A stretch of 64,000 bases of DNA from Rheinheimera riviphila. GTDB lineage: Bacteria > Pseudomonadota > Gammaproteobacteria > Enterobacterales > Alteromonadaceae. Shown here piece by piece: positions 54,074 through 63,715 of the stretch. Both the position numbers and the translations under genes were made by a program. Location: assembly GCF_004005945.1 (NCBI RefSeq), contig NZ_SACS01000009.1:1-64000 (forward strand), in the 5' to 3' direction. Under the pieces are notes generated by a model, which was given only the letters and a program-made list of their open reading frames with translations, ran no database searches and was not told the origin of the DNA. Positions within the stretch are counted from its first letter, which is position 1. Every line of letters starts with the position of its first letter.

Positions 54074-54802
54074 TCAGGGTATGCTAACAGCCGCCACATT
54101 GCCCATACCGGCAACCCGGCTCAGTTCAGCAAAGTCATTGATCACAATCAATTTGCCATCGACATGGATCAGCTCATCTTTGTGAAAACGGCCAAGCAAA
54201 CGACTGATGGTTTCGACGGTGAGACCAAGATAGTTACCAATTTCACCGCGGGTCATCGTCAACCGGAATTCCTTTTTCGAAAAACCCCGATGGCCAAAGC
54301 GTTGCGCCAGATTGGTTAAAAACGCCGCCAGTTTTTGTTCGGCGGTTTTGCGATTGAGCCACAACATCATTTGTTGATCGCCCGAAATATCCTGACTCAT
54401 CAGCCGCATCAGTTGTTGCCGCAACTTCGGTAACTGATCCAGCAATGGTTCCAGCGTGTGATATGGAATTTCGCAGACCATCGCTGTTTCCAGCGCCTGA
54501 GCATAGCTTGGATGCTGCTGATTACCGATAGCGTCAAACCCGATGACATCACCCGGCAGATGAAAACCGGTAATTTGCTCTTCGCCTTGTTCGGTCAGGG
54601 TATAGGTTTTAAAAGAACCGGTCCGCACCGCGTACAAGGCTTGCAATGGTTTACCGGCTTCAAACAGATGATCGCCTTTATGCGACGGCCGTTTACGCTG
54701 AATAATGTCGTCCAGTTGATCCAGTTCGGCCGTATTGAGAGAAAACGGCAGGCACAGTTGGCTGAAACCACAGTCCTGACAATTAATTGCAGAAGCACTC
54801 AT
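54074..54802 (-). CDS. fnr: FNR/EtrA-type oxygen-sensing transcription regulator
   Basis: A 242-residue CRP/FNR regulator. The cluster ligands are at C8, C11 and C17 ([10 protein letters not shown]) and C110 (AMVCEIPY), the pattern of oxygen-labile [4Fe-4S] FNR. The DNA recognition helix [19 protein letters not shown] contains the E..SR specificity residues for TTGAT half-sites. I start at the ATG at 54802 rather than the TTG nine codons before. It probably controls the adjacent cbb3 genes under low oxygen; the window shows no perfect FNR box, however. Confidence 0.95.
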   Translation of the reverse strand: MSASAINCQDCGFSQLCLPFSLNTAELDQLDDIIQRKRPSHKGDHLFEAGKPLQALYAVRTGSFKTYTLTEQGEEQITGFHLPGDVIGFDAIGNQQHPSYAQALETAMVCEIPYHTLEPLLDQLPKLRQQLMRLMSQDISGDQQMMLWLNRKTAEQKLAAFLTNLAQRFGHRGFSKKEFRLTMTRGEIGNYLGLTVETISRLLGRFHKDELIHVDGKLIVINDFAELSRVAGMGNVAAVSIP

Positions 54803-54846
54803 AGCGGGAAGTTTCCAATTTGTTGCCAAAATGGCAGGCTGTCAGC

Positions 54847-55515
54847 TTAAAAAAATAACCTTAATAGTGCAAGGGATATTGTGTGGCAACCATAAGCGAG
54901 CAACAACAAGGCGGCGCTATAACGCACCCAAGGCAGGTTTTTCCAGCGCGTTAATGTTGAAGCGGCCTGACCAGCAACCAGCAATGCCGGTAAAGTTCCG
55001 ACGCCAAAAGCCAGCATCCATAGCGCACCGTCCAACGCGGAACCGCTGGCCAAACTCCAGCTTAGACTGGAATAGACCAGACCACAGGGCAAATAACCCC
55101 AGCCCCAACCGTAGGCAAAGGCTTTAGGCAGGGTATCGAGTGGTAACAGCCGCTTGGTGAATGGCTGAATATGCCGCCATAACCGGGATCCCAGCTGCTC
55201 GAGACCGGTTAATACACTGGAAATTTTTGCGATATACAGTGCCATCAGTACCAGCATCACACCGGCCAGCAATTGCAATAACTGCCGGGCAATGCCACCA
55301 GCGCCCATCGCCTGATAACCGAGCCAGCCGACCAGGCCGCCAAGCAAGGCATAACTGCAGATCCGACCGGCACTTAACGCTAGCTGGAACTGCAAGCGTT
55401 GCCAGCGACTTTGCTCGGGCAGCATCATCTGCAAGGCGCTGGCGATCCCACCGCACATTACCAGGCAATGACCGCTGCCTGATAATCCGATAAGTACTGC
55501 TGCCAGTATTTCCAT
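54847..55515 (-). CDS. Sulfite exporter TauE/SafE-family membrane protein (cbb3-linked)
   Basis: A 222-residue protein with six membrane segments. It has paired cysteines GHCLVMCGG in the first segment and LPCGLVYSSLSW near the middle, the arrangement of the DsbD-like/HupE-UreJ-2 type that handles thiols or copper. It lies between fnr and ccoS in the oxidase cluster, as in Shewanella. Function is unproven; help with copper or redox supply to CcoN is the usual proposal. Confidence 0.85.
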   Translation of the reverse strand: MEILAAVLIGLSGSGHCLVMCGGIASALQMMLPEQSRWQRLQFQLALSAGRICSYALLGGLVGWLGYQAMGAGGIARQLLQLLAGVMLVLMALYIAKISSVLTGLEQLGSRLWRHIQPFTKRLLPLDTLPKAFAYGWGWGYLPCGLVYSSLSWSLASGSALDGALWMLAFGVGTLPALLVAGQAASTLTRWKNLPWVRYSAALLLLAYGCHTISLALLRLFF

Positions 55516-55527
55516 CAGCGACGACCG

Positions 55528-55815
55528 TTAGTGATTTTTCGAAGAAGTGTTGTTGCTGGTGTCGACGTCGACCTCGGCATCGCTAGCGCTAGCGGCAATA
55601 GGATCGGTAATGGGATTGGTATGGGTATGAGCATCGACGGGCAGTGAAGGTTCAGCAGCAGCCGGAGCTGGCTTGGTCTGGTTATCAAATAAAATGCTAT
55701 AAGCTTCTTTGTCCAGATCATCAAATTGGCGCGAACGTACCGCCCAGAAAAACACCCCCAGGCCAATCAGCACAAACAACACTGCGATCGGAATTAATAC
55801 AAAAATGATGCTCAT
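55528..55815 (-). CDS. ccoS: cbb3 oxidase assembly protein CcoS
   Basis: A 95-residue protein with one N-terminal membrane segment (IIFVLIPIAVLFVLIGLGVFFW) and AVRSRQFDDLDKEAYSILFD, the conserved CcoS motif. The C-terminal half is acidic and low-complexity (Asp/Ala/Thr). CcoS is required for cofactor insertion into cbb3 oxidase. It overlaps ccoI by four bases. Confidence 0.95.
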   Translation of the reverse strand: MSIIFVLIPIAVLFVLIGLGVFFWAVRSRQFDDLDKEAYSILFDNQTKPAPAAAEPSLPVDAHTHTNPITDPIAASASDAEVDVDTSNNTSSKNH

Positions 55816-58214
55816 GCTTTTAATAACCTAAGAGAGTTGGAAACCACCAATAATGAGCTAAACGACATGCCAATCACCGCCACATAAGGCGACACAAAGC
55901 CGCAAACCGCCAATGGAATAATCACCAGATTATACCCAACGGCCCACAGTAAATTCTGCCGTACCACTTTTTTTGCTAATTGCGCGCCGGCGATAAGCTC
56001 TGCCAACATCGATAAATCGTTGTGCAGCAATACCACATCGGCCTGGTTTTTTGATAAATCCGTGCCGCTATCCAGCGCCACCGACACATGCGCGGCATGA
56101 AAGCTGGGGCTGTCGTTAATGCCATCACCAACCATCAGTACAATATCACCGGCGCTAACTGCCTGTTGGATAAACTGCACTTTATCTTCCGGGGTACAGG
56201 ATTTATGTAAGGTTTCGATGCCAAACTGGCTGGCAATGTCATCAGCTTGCTTAGAACTGTCGCCGGTCAGAATACCAAAGCTTATACCGAGTGTTTGCAG
56301 TTGCGGCAGCACTTGCGCTATTTCCGGGCGCACTTCGTCAGCCAGCGCAATGCTCGCCATATGCTGGCCGTCGATGGTACAAAATACTTGCCAGTTGGCG
56401 TCGGCAGTTACTTCGCAAAAAGCGGCGTTGCCAATCCGCACTTGCAGTGCCTGTTGTTGATAGTGCCAGATGGCACTAATGCCTGCGCCAACTTGCAAGG
56501 TTACTGCTGACAACGACAGCTGACTTTGGCGATAGGGTGTAAAGGCCTTGGCGATTGGGTGTTCGGAATAGGCTTCGATATTGGCGATTAGATCCAGCAA
56601 CTGGCTTTGGCTAAAGTGATTTTTGCTAAGGAGCGAGGTTGGTAAATCAAGCTGGCGAACACTAAATTTGCCATGGGTCAGGGTGCCGGTTTTATCAAAA
56701 AATACTTTGGTTAAATTCGGTAAAAATTCCAGGACCTGCTGATTTTTAATCAGAATGCCTTTGCGATTGAGCCGCGCCAGCGCACAGGTGATGGCTGTGG
56801 GTGTTGCCAGGCTGAGCGCGCAAGGGCAGGTGGCGACCAGCACCGATAACGTCACCCAAAAAGCGCGATCGGCATCAATATAAAAATACCAGACAGCGAA
56901 TGTCCCTGTTGCCACCACCAGTAAGCGCTGCACAAAAAAACGGGCGATTTTGTCGGTTTTTTCCAGCAGCTGCGGTTTTTGATGCAGGGTTTGTTGCTGC
57001 AGGCTAATGATTTGGCCAAGTCTGGATTGGGTAAGCCCTTTGTGTACCGCAACAATCAGCACACCGTCATGATTGACGGAACCGGCCAGTACCGGATCGC
57101 CGGTTTGTCTGGCAACCGCGCGATATTCACCGGTCAGCATCGACTCATCGACACTGCTGCTGCCACTTTGCACCACGCCATCGGCGGGCATGGTTTCACC
57201 GGCTTTGACCAGGATCAAATCACCGGGTTGTAGTCGGCGTGCAGAAGTGGCGGTTGCTTGTTCGCCATCCCATAACCAGGCGGTGACCGGCATAATTTTT
57301 AATAAGTTACTGGTGGCGTCACGCGCTTGTTTGCGGGCGCGAAATTCAAAGAATTTGCCCAGTTGCAGCAAAAACACAAACATACAGACCGATTCAAAAT
57401 ACACTTCGCCGCTGTGGCTGATGGTCGCGTACAAGGATGCAAAAAAGGTGTAATACAGTGCCAGTACAATCGGCACATCCATATTCAATTGCCGACTTTG
57501 CAGCGCACGCCAGGCACTTTTCGAAAATGGTGCTGCGGCATAGATCATCACCGGCAGGGTGAGCAGTAAGCTGACCCAACGTAAATAACCTTCATACTGT
57601 TGTTCGATGCCGGTGTAGTCACCAAAATACAGACCAAAGGCCAGCATCATCACCTGCATACTCATAATGCCGGACACTGCGAGACGTCTTAGATAAGCAC
57701 GCATTTCGCTTTGATAACTGTGCTCTTCGCTGTCGGTAATAAAAGGACTGGCCTGATAACCCAACTTGCTGATTTTTTGCAGTAAGTCACTGAGTTTGGC
57801 TTGCGCCGGATCCCAGCTGATCACGCAGCGCGAAGTGCCGGAATTTACTGACACTCTGCCAACGGCAGGGTGCTGGCGTAGTTGTTTTTCAATCAACCAG
57901 GCGCAGGCGGCGCAGCTCATGCCGGTAATGGATAATTCGATTTGTTGTAAGCCATCAATGTTGGCCGACAAGTCGCTTAATACTTCGTCGTTGTCATAGC
58001 TGGTTTGATTTTGTAGTTGTTCCGGTACTAACGAAGCTTTGGCGGCAGGGGCGGTGCGAAAGCGGTAATAATCGGCGAGGCCTTGGCTGATAATGGTATC
58101 AGCAACTGCCACACAGCCCGGGCAGCAAAAATTGCGCGCCGAGCCTTCAAACGACAACACAAAGTTGCTGCCTTCCGGCACCGCTTCAGCGCAATGAAAA
58201 CAACGATTTAACAT
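55812..58214 (-). CDS. ccoI: Copper-exporting P-type ATPase CcoI (FixI)
   Basis: An 800-residue P1B ATPase providing copper for oxidase maturation. N-terminal Cys-rich metal-binding motif (CFHC, FCCPGC), an HMA domain with GMSCAACAWLIE (C101, C104), eight membrane segments with TCPCALSLATPT, the phosphorylation site DKTGTLTHG, the SEHPIAKAF-type His-Pro and the GDGINDSPSF loop. It overlaps ccoS and follows fixH by nine bases, the standard ccoGHIS order lacking ccoG. Confidence 0.96.
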   Translation of the reverse strand: MLNRCFHCAEAVPEGSNFVLSFEGSARNFCCPGCVAVADTIISQGLADYYRFRTAPAAKASLVPEQLQNQTSYDNDEVLSDLSANIDGLQQIELSITGMSCAACAWLIEKQLRQHPAVGRVSVNSGTSRCVISWDPAQAKLSDLLQKISKLGYQASPFITDSEEHSYQSEMRAYLRRLAVSGIMSMQVMMLAFGLYFGDYTGIEQQYEGYLRWVSLLLTLPVMIYAAAPFSKSAWRALQSRQLNMDVPIVLALYYTFFASLYATISHSGEVYFESVCMFVFLLQLGKFFEFRARKQARDATSNLLKIMPVTAWLWDGEQATATSARRLQPGDLILVKAGETMPADGVVQSGSSSVDESMLTGEYRAVARQTGDPVLAGSVNHDGVLIVAVHKGLTQSRLGQIISLQQQTLHQKPQLLEKTDKIARFFVQRLLVVATGTFAVWYFYIDADRAFWVTLSVLVATCPCALSLATPTAITCALARLNRKGILIKNQQVLEFLPNLTKVFFDKTGTLTHGKFSVRQLDLPTSLLSKNHFSQSQLLDLIANIEAYSEHPIAKAFTPYRQSQLSLSAVTLQVGAGISAIWHYQQQALQVRIGNAAFCEVTADANWQVFCTIDGQHMASIALADEVRPEIAQVLPQLQTLGISFGILTGDSSKQADDIASQFGIETLHKSCTPEDKVQFIQQAVSAGDIVLMVGDGINDSPSFHAAHVSVALDSGTDLSKNQADVVLLHNDLSMLAELIAGAQLAKKVVRQNLLWAVGYNLVIIPLAVCGFVSPYVAVIGMSFSSLLVVSNSLRLLKA

Positions 58215-58223
58215 GCAGACCTG

Positions 58224-58703
58224 TCAGTAGGTTAGTTTGATGGCTTCTGCCTGAGGCAGAATAAAAGTCGCGCGTAATTTCCATTGTTCGGTCGGGTCAT
58301 CGACCAGCAGATTCCATTTACCGGTCAGTGTTAACGGCAGTTCGGCAATATATAAATTTTCACCGCTGCGTTCTGCCATCACCTCAAAATCCTGCGCGGC
58401 CACCGTGTTATGCACAAAACGTAGTTTCAGCTTGGCGTCGAGAATAGGATTAGATTCGAATTTGACGATGGCTTTGTTGGCGGCAATCAGAATGCTGGCT
58501 TGTAGGTTACGGCTGGCGGCCTCGCGGTATTTCGCCAGATTCATATTAATGGCTTTACCTTCGGCATAATAGTCGTCAACCACCAGATCCGGGCTTTGTT
58601 GGTTCATCAGATAAATCGAGTGCACCGCTTTGAACATGGTGACGACTGGAATGGCGATCAGGATCCAGGGCCAGACTTGTTTATACCAGGGTTTAACTAA
58701 CAT
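58224..58703 (-). CDS. ccoH: cbb3 oxidase assembly protein FixH (CcoH)
   Basis: A 159-residue protein with one membrane segment (VWPWILIAIPVVTMFKAVHS) and the motif SPDLVVDDYYAEGKAINMNL, typical of FixH; the rest is periplasmic strands ending in LTGKWNLLVDD. AGAGGA precedes the ATG at 58703. The longer open frame runs through the terminator hairpin and is rejected. It is next to ccoI, as usual. Confidence 0.92.
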   Translation of the reverse strand: MLVKPWYKQVWPWILIAIPVVTMFKAVHSIYLMNQQSPDLVVDDYYAEGKAINMNLAKYREAASRNLQASILIAANKAIVKFESNPILDAKLKLRFVHNTVAAQDFEVMAERSGENLYIAELPLTLTGKWNLLVDDPTEQWKLRATFILPQAEAIKLTY

Positions 58704-58735
58704 GGTGTTCCTCTTTCTGCCCTGTTTCTGATAAC

Positions 58736-58761
58736 AATAAGCCCCGCTGGCGGGGCTTATT
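58736..58761 (-). terminator. Terminator hairpin between ccoP and ccoH
   Basis: AATAAGCCCCGC pairs with GCGGGGCTTATT (12 bp, two-base loop) followed by GTTAT on the minus strand. It lies after the ccoP stop and before ccoH, so it may lower expression of the assembly genes relative to the structural genes. The U-tract is weak. Confidence 0.7.
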
Positions 58762-58815
58762 ACAGCATACTGCACCGGTACAATTCAGCTGAACTGTACC
58801 AGTTTAATCCGATGA

Positions 58816-59790
58816 CTATTTGGTATCGTCCGGACGTGACAACCGATAGACATAAGCGGCGATGACGTGGATTTTATCTTCACCTAAGGTATCTTTAAAC
58901 GCTGGCATCTGACCGTTACGGCCTTTTAATAAAGACTGTTCGATAGTGCCGGCAGAACCGCCATATAACCAGGTGTTGTCGGTCAGATTAGGTGCGCCAA
59001 ATGGCAGGTTATGGGCAAGGCTGCCTTTACCGTCTGCGCCGTGACAGGCCGCACACATGCCAAACTTGGCTTTACCTGCTGCAGCGTCGTTGTCGTTGAC
59101 CTTACGGCCAGACAGACTTAACACATAAGCGGTCATTTCTTTGACGCCTTGCTCGCCTAAAGCTTCGCCCCAGGCTGGCATCGCGGCTTTACGTCCATAC
59201 AGCAGCGTTTCTTTAATCTTGTCGACAGTACCACCATACAGCCAGTCATTGTCAGTCAGATTTGGGAAACCACGTTGACCACGGGCATCTGAGCCATGGC
59301 ACTGTGAACAGTTTTGCAGGAATAACCGTTGGCCAACTTTTAAAGCTTCCACGTCATACGCCAGCTCTTCAATCGGACGGCTGGTGTATTTTGCGAACTC
59401 TTTACCAAAGGTTTCATTAGCATGCATATATTCGCGGTCCAGCTGTGACGGCGTACCGGCAGCTTTTTGCGCTTCAATCGCCGCTTTTGATTCCGCCAGC
59501 GAAGTAATGCCCTGATTCGAGCTGGTCCAGCCTAATAAGCCTTTCCAGTTACCAAGGCCAGGGTAGGCGGCAAAGTAAAACACCGACCAGACGATGGTGG
59601 CGTAGAACATGATGGTCCACCACTTCGGCAGTGGGTTATTGATTTCTTCGATGCCATCAAATTCATGACCGGTCGGTTCCCCTTCCGGTACACCAACGTG
59701 GTTTGTCAGGTTCCAGGTTAATAACACCGTACACAGTACAATACATGCGATGGTTAAAATAATGATCCAAGCACTCCAAAAGCTACTCAT
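58816..59790 (-). CDS. ccoP: cbb3 oxidase diheme subunit CcoP
   Basis: A 324-residue membrane-anchored cytochrome c with an N-terminal segment (about 4-25) and another (60-78), then two heme c sites: CSQCH (161-165) and CAACH (246-250). The repeated pattern NLTDNDWLYGGTVD / NLTDNTWLYGGSAG is characteristic. AGGAG lies seven bases before the ATG at 59790. It overlaps ccoQ by eight bases and passes electrons to CcoO/CcoN. Confidence 0.97.
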   Translation of the reverse strand: MSSFWSAWIIILTIACIVLCTVLLTWNLTNHVGVPEGEPTGHEFDGIEEINNPLPKWWTIMFYATIVWSVFYFAAYPGLGNWKGLLGWTSSNQGITSLAESKAAIEAQKAAGTPSQLDREYMHANETFGKEFAKYTSRPIEELAYDVEALKVGQRLFLQNCSQCHGSDARGQRGFPNLTDNDWLYGGTVDKIKETLLYGRKAAMPAWGEALGEQGVKEMTAYVLSLSGRKVNDNDAAAGKAKFGMCAACHGADGKGSLAHNLPFGAPNLTDNTWLYGGSAGTIEQSLLKGRNGQMPAFKDTLGEDKIHVIAAYVYRLSRPDDTK

Positions 59791-59962
59791 GATCCGACTC
59801 CTGTTGTTGTTTTTGTTTGGGCTTTTGTTCATCCGCGAAAATCGCGTTGGCGGCCTGATCAAAATCTGGTTTGCGTTTAATCACAAACAGCCAGATCACC
59901 AGGCCGATAAAAGCCGCAAAAATAATCACGGTGTAAAAGCTATGAATGGTTGCAAAGTCCAT
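59783..59962 (-). CDS. ccoQ: cbb3 oxidase small subunit CcoQ
   Basis: A 59-residue protein read by hand: ATG at 59962, TAG at 59783. The first half is one membrane segment (FATIHSFYTVIIFAAFIGLV, WLFVI) followed by KRKPDFDQAANAIFADE and a Lys/Gln-rich tail. This matches CcoQ/FixQ in length and layout, and the gene lies between ccoO (five bases away) and ccoP (eight-base overlap). It stabilises the interaction of CcoP with the core. Confidence 0.92.
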   Translation of the reverse strand: MDFATIHSFYTVIIFAAFIGLVIWLFVIKRKPDFDQAANAIFADEQKPKQKQQQESDHE

Positions 59963-59967
59963 AAGGC

Positions 59968-60576
59968 TTACTTCAACGCTGTGCCGAGTGATTGCAGGTA
60001 AGCAATCAGGGCTTCCATTTCTTTTTTCCCTTTGACCGCAGCTTCAGCACCGGCGATATCTTCGTCAGTGTAAGGCACGCCAAAAGACCGGAATATTTCG
60101 AGCTTCTTCGCCGTTAACTTGCCATCTAATACGTTTTCTTCCAGCCAAGGATAACCGGGCATATTAGATTGCGGTACAACAGAACGTGGATCCATTAAGT
60201 GCGCGTAGTGCCAGTCATCGCTGTAACGACCGCCAACCCGGGCTAAATCCGGACCTGTCCGCTTGGAACCCCATAAAAATGGGTGTTCCCAGATACTTTC
60301 GCCAGCAACCGAATAGTGACCATAACGCTCAACTTCATGGCGGAATGGACGGATCATCTGGCTGTGGCAGTTGGTACAACCTTCGCGGATGAAAATATCA
60401 CGGCCTTCCATCTGCAGTGCAGTGTAAGGCTTCAGACCATCCACCGGTGTGGTGGTGTCTTTGATAAACATCAGCGGCGTGATTTCTACCAGGGTACCGA
60501 AGCTGATGGCGACAACCGTCAGGATTGCCAGCCAGCCAGCGCTTTTTTCAATTTTTTCATGGTAATTCTTAGACAC
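59968..60576 (-). CDS. ccoO: cbb3 oxidase monoheme subunit CcoO
   Basis: A 202-residue monoheme cytochrome c with an N-terminal membrane segment ([17 protein letters not shown]) and the heme site [17 protein letters not shown] (C67, C70, H71). The family segment [20 protein letters not shown], then [20 protein letters not shown], is present. It lies 10 bases downstream of ccoN and feeds electrons from the quinol/cytochrome c pool to the catalytic subunit. Confidence 0.97.
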   Translation of the reverse strand: MSKNYHEKIEKSAGWLAILTVVAISFGTLVEITPLMFIKDTTTPVDGLKPYTALQMEGRDIFIREGCTNCHSQMIRPFRHEVERYGHYSVAGESIWEHPFLWGSKRTGPDLARVGGRYSDDWHYAHLMDPRSVVPQSNMPGYPWLEENVLDGKLTAKKLEIFRSFGVPYTDEDIAGAEAAVKGKKEMEALIAYLQSLGTALK

Positions 60577-60586
60577 GATAAGCTCC

Positions 60587-62014
60587 TTATGCCGCTTCTG
60601 GTACCGGCTCTAACACGCCTTCTTTCGCCCGGACAGTTTTGATCACGTTGTATGCCATCACTAACATACCGGTCACCACAAAACAGCCACCAATAAAGCG
60701 CATTAAGTAAAACGGATAAGAGGCTTCCAGCGACTGTACAAAGCTGTAAGTCAGGGTGCCGTCAGTGTTCACTGCACGCCACATCATGCCTTGCATAATA
60801 CCGCTGATCCACATAGCTACGATATAAAGCACGACGCCGGTGGTGTGTAACCAGAAGTGGGTGTTAATCAACTTGATGCTGTACATCCGGCCTTGGCCGA
60901 AGACGTTCGGGATCACATGATACAAGGCACCAATTGAAACCATCGCGACCCAGCCTAAAGCGCCAGAGTGCACGTGACCAACGGTCCAGTCAGTGTAATG
61001 CGACAGGGCATTTACAGATTTGATCGCCATCATCGGGCCTTCGAACGTCGACATGCCGTAGAAAGACAAAGAAACGATCAGGAAGCGTAAAATCGGGTCA
61101 GTTTTCAGCTTATGCCAGGCACCGGACAACGTCATGATACCGTTGATCATACCGCCCCAGCTTGGCACAAATAGAATCACTGACATCACCATACCAACGG
61201 ACTGGGTCCAATCTGGCAGGGCAGTGTAGTGTAAGTGGTGTGAACCAGCCCAGATATACAGCGCAATCAGCGCCCAGAAGTGCACGACTGACAAACGGTA
61301 CGAATACACCGGACGACCGGCTTGTTTTGGTACGAAGTAGTACATCATCCCAAGGAAACCCGCGGTGAGCAGGAAACCAACGGCGTTGTGGCCATACCAC
61401 CACTGCACCATCGCATCCACAGCACCGCCGTAGATAGAATAAGATTTGGTCAGGGAAACTGGGATCACCATGCTGTTGACGATATGCAGTGCAGCAACTG
61501 TGATAATGAAACCGCCGTAGAACCAGTTCGCCACATAAATATGGCTGGTGGTACGCTTAATCATGGTACCGAAGAACACCACAGCGTAGCTGATCCAGAC
61601 GATGGCAATCAGCACGTCGATTGGCCATTCCAGTTCAGCATATTCTTTACTCTGACTGATGCCCTGCGGCAGCGTAATTGCAGCAGCGATAATCACTACT
61701 TGCCAGCCGATAAAGGTAAACATCGCCAGTTTTTCAGCGTAGAGCCGGACCTGACAGGTACGCTGAACGACGTAATAAGAAGTCGCGAATAACGCACTGG
61801 TACCAAAGGCGAAAATAACCGCATTGGTGTGAAGAGGACGAAGACGGCTATAAGTCAGCCAGGCAGTATCAAAGTTCAGAGCGGGCCAATATAATTGTGC
61901 CGCTAGTAAAACACCCACGCTCATGCCAACTATACCCCACAACACCGTTGTGAGAGCAAAGAGGCGGACAACCGTGTAGTTGTAGTCAACATTTAACGAT
62001 TTGGTCTGGCTCAT
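60587..62014 (-). CDS. ccoN: cbb3 oxidase catalytic subunit CcoN
   Basis: A 475-residue heme-copper oxidase subunit I with about 12 membrane segments. The His ligands of the low- and high-spin hemes and CuB are in [43 protein letters not shown] and [14 protein letters not shown]. The ATG at 62014 is chosen over a longer frame because the family starts with a cytoplasmic segment before [13 protein letters not shown]. It is the first gene of ccoNOQP; regulation by FNR is expected, but no perfect box is seen upstream. Confidence 0.97.
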   Translation of the reverse strand: MSQTKSLNVDYNYTVVRLFALTTVLWGIVGMSVGVLLAAQLYWPALNFDTAWLTYSRLRPLHTNAVIFAFGTSALFATSYYVVQRTCQVRLYAEKLAMFTFIGWQVVIIAAAITLPQGISQSKEYAELEWPIDVLIAIVWISYAVVFFGTMIKRTTSHIYVANWFYGGFIITVAALHIVNSMVIPVSLTKSYSIYGGAVDAMVQWWYGHNAVGFLLTAGFLGMMYYFVPKQAGRPVYSYRLSVVHFWALIALYIWAGSHHLHYTALPDWTQSVGMVMSVILFVPSWGGMINGIMTLSGAWHKLKTDPILRFLIVSLSFYGMSTFEGPMMAIKSVNALSHYTDWTVGHVHSGALGWVAMVSIGALYHVIPNVFGQGRMYSIKLINTHFWLHTTGVVLYIVAMWISGIMQGMMWRAVNTDGTLTYSFVQSLEASYPFYLMRFIGGCFVVTGMLVMAYNVIKTVRAKEGVLEPVPEAA

Positions 62015-62274
62015 GTTGAGTTCCGCTGCAGTTTTTTGCAAGTTAGTAAAAATTACACCCTTGGGGGTGACCCTTCTTATAATAGACCGAAAGTTTAGCA
62101 AGGTTTTTCTGATATGACCTTGTCTTAGCTATCAATCTTTGGGCGCGATAATACGAGTTTTGCCCCTGAAAAGATAGGCGGACTCACCGGTTTTATGATG
62201 TAGAACAAGGTTGCTGCGCAGTTTTTAACCGGTCTGGGCTGTTTTGCGCAGAAAGGTACCGCAGGGTGTACAAC

Positions 62275-62703
62275 ATGAAGGAAAGTGGTTTGTTAAAAAG
62301 ATGTTTTTCGATTGTCGCTATGCTGCTATTCGTTGTTGGGATCGGCGGCTGTGAAGGCAAAAAAGAACCTGCTGCAGCGATTGCTGATTGGCAGATTGCG
62401 CTTGGTGATATTCAGCTCACGATTAGCCCTGGTCAAATACCGGTTGAGACATTATTAAGATTGCAATTACGCAGTGAACAACCTTTGCAACTGGTATCGG
62501 CAGAAATGACCGGTGTGAGTATGTATATGGGAAAAATTCCGCTGCGTTTTACATTCGATGCCGCGACCGGACTCTGGAGCAGCGACTTTATGTTAGGTGC
62601 TTGTTCAGATCCAAAGATGATCTGGCAATTACAACTGCAATTAACTGATAGCAGTGGCACTGTCCGCCAGCTGTCGACGCAATTGCAGTCGAGCTGGCGC
62701 TGA
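62275..62703 (+). CDS. Small lipoprotein, function unknown (divergent from ccoN)
   Basis: A 142-residue protein with a lipobox (VGIGGC) after a hydrophobic signal. The body contains MTGVSMYMGKIPLRF and SDFMLGACSDPKMIW: methionines and a cysteine arranged as in copper-handling periplasmic proteins. I do not know the family. AGGGTG lies upstream of the ATG at 62275. Its place next to a copper-dependent oxidase suggests a copper or assembly role, as inference. The 260-base gap before it (62015-62274) has no clear site. Confidence 0.7.
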   Translation: MKESGLLKRCFSIVAMLLFVVGIGGCEGKKEPAAAIADWQIALGDIQLTISPGQIPVETLLRLQLRSEQPLQLVSAEMTGVSMYMGKIPLRFTFDAATGLWSSDFMLGACSDPKMIWQLQLQLTDSSGTVRQLSTQLQSSWR

Positions 62704-62721
62704 GCACGTAAACACCGACGC

Positions 62722-63588
62722 TTAAATTTGCGGCTGAATGATTTGCACTAAAGCTAACGGCGCCGCCGTAACAGACAACTTTGCCGATTCGACACAAACA
62801 AAATCTGACCATTGATCTGCTGGAATATCGGCAGAAGTCGCGGCTTTCGCAGCGGCCGGGTTCCACAATACTGAGGCATCATGGCCTTGTTGGGAAATTT
62901 GTACCCTTGTCGTGCTATCAACAAGCATCAACGAATCGGCTGTTGACGGATAGACCCGGTCGATTTCACCAACGAAGTGCAACACATCGCTGCTGCTATG
63001 CTGCTGGCTGTCGCTGACTTTGTCGTAAAACTCCAATGGCAGCGGTTGCACTTGCGTCTGCCTGCTATCGGCAACGGTAAAATAACTATGCAGCGCGGCT
63101 TGCTGGGCAATTGCGGTGTCGCAACTTAAGGTCAAAGTTAATTGATGATCAAGCCGGATTTGATAACGCAGCGTTACGGTTTCGCTGGTCCAGGGCAGAT
63201 CATTCACACTGATACTCAATTCAAGCATCACTGCATCGGCGGTGATTTGCTGCTCAGTTATTTGCCAGAATCGGGTGCGGACTAAACCGTGATTCGGCAA
63301 TTTTAGCGTGGCTAAAGTGGCAGGGGGGATATCGGCAATCAGCCGCGCATCCACTTTACCAAACCAGGGCCAGCAAATCGGTACGCCACCACGAATGGGT
63401 TGTTGATTCTGCCAGACCGCTTTGGGCGATAGCCACAACACCGCAGGTTGTTGCTCAGCAGCTGCGTAATGCAACACATGCGCGCCATAACTGCTCACCA
63501 CCACAGTGGCGCCGGCATGGCGAAGCTGCCAGCAAGGTAAATCAGTCAAATGGCCAAAGCCGGTTATTTCGGTGATCGAGGAAGTCAT
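62722..63588 (-). CDS. yeaD: D-hexose-6-phosphate mutarotase (YeaD family)
   Basis: A 288-residue cytoplasmic aldose-1-epimerase-like protein acting on hexose 6-phosphates. Segments QPIRGGVPICWPWFGK, NHGLVRTRFWQI and ALHSYFTVADSRQ carry the active-site Arg, His and Glu positions of the YeaD group. It follows gapA on the same strand, the same order as in E. coli (gapA-yeaD), here separated by a strong hairpin. Confidence 0.93.
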   Translation of the reverse strand: MTSSITEITGFGHLTDLPCWQLRHAGATVVVSSYGAHVLHYAAAEQQPAVLWLSPKAVWQNQQPIRGGVPICWPWFGKVDARLIADIPPATLATLKLPNHGLVRTRFWQITEQQITADAVMLELSISVNDLPWTSETVTLRYQIRLDHQLTLTLSCDTAIAQQAALHSYFTVADSRQTQVQPLPLEFYDKVSDSQQHSSSDVLHFVGEIDRVYPSTADSLMLVDSTTRVQISQQGHDASVLWNPAAAKAATSADIPADQWSDFVCVESAKLSVTAAPLALVQIIQPQI

Positions 63589-63657
63589 AGGTTTTGCTCA
63601 GCGAAAGTCAAAAATATGCGATAGCCCAAGCTTATCATTAGCTATGGATTTTAAGAT

Positions 63658-63687
63658 CAACAAAGGCGACAGAAGTCGCCTTTGTTG
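63658..63687 (-). terminator. Hairpin after gapA
   Basis: CAACAAAGGCGAC-AGAA-GTCGCCTTTGTTG is a perfect 13-bp stem with a four-base loop, 29 bases past the gapA stop. The T-tract is interrupted (TTTGTTG), so termination may be partial, leaving some read-through into yeaD. Confidence 0.7.
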
Positions 63688-63715
63688 CATAGTGTTCAAT
63701 AGTGAAAAGTAGCAA

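Noticed and set aside
58704-58775. N-terminal extension of CcoH by 24 codons
   Set aside because: It overlaps the perfect hairpin at 58736-58761, and AGAGGA supports the ATG at 58703.
62122-62135. Possible FNR box (GTCTTAGCTATCAA) upstream of ccoN
   Set aside because: Only one half-site (ATCAA) matches; the other has two of five bases. FNR control is likely biologically but not shown here.
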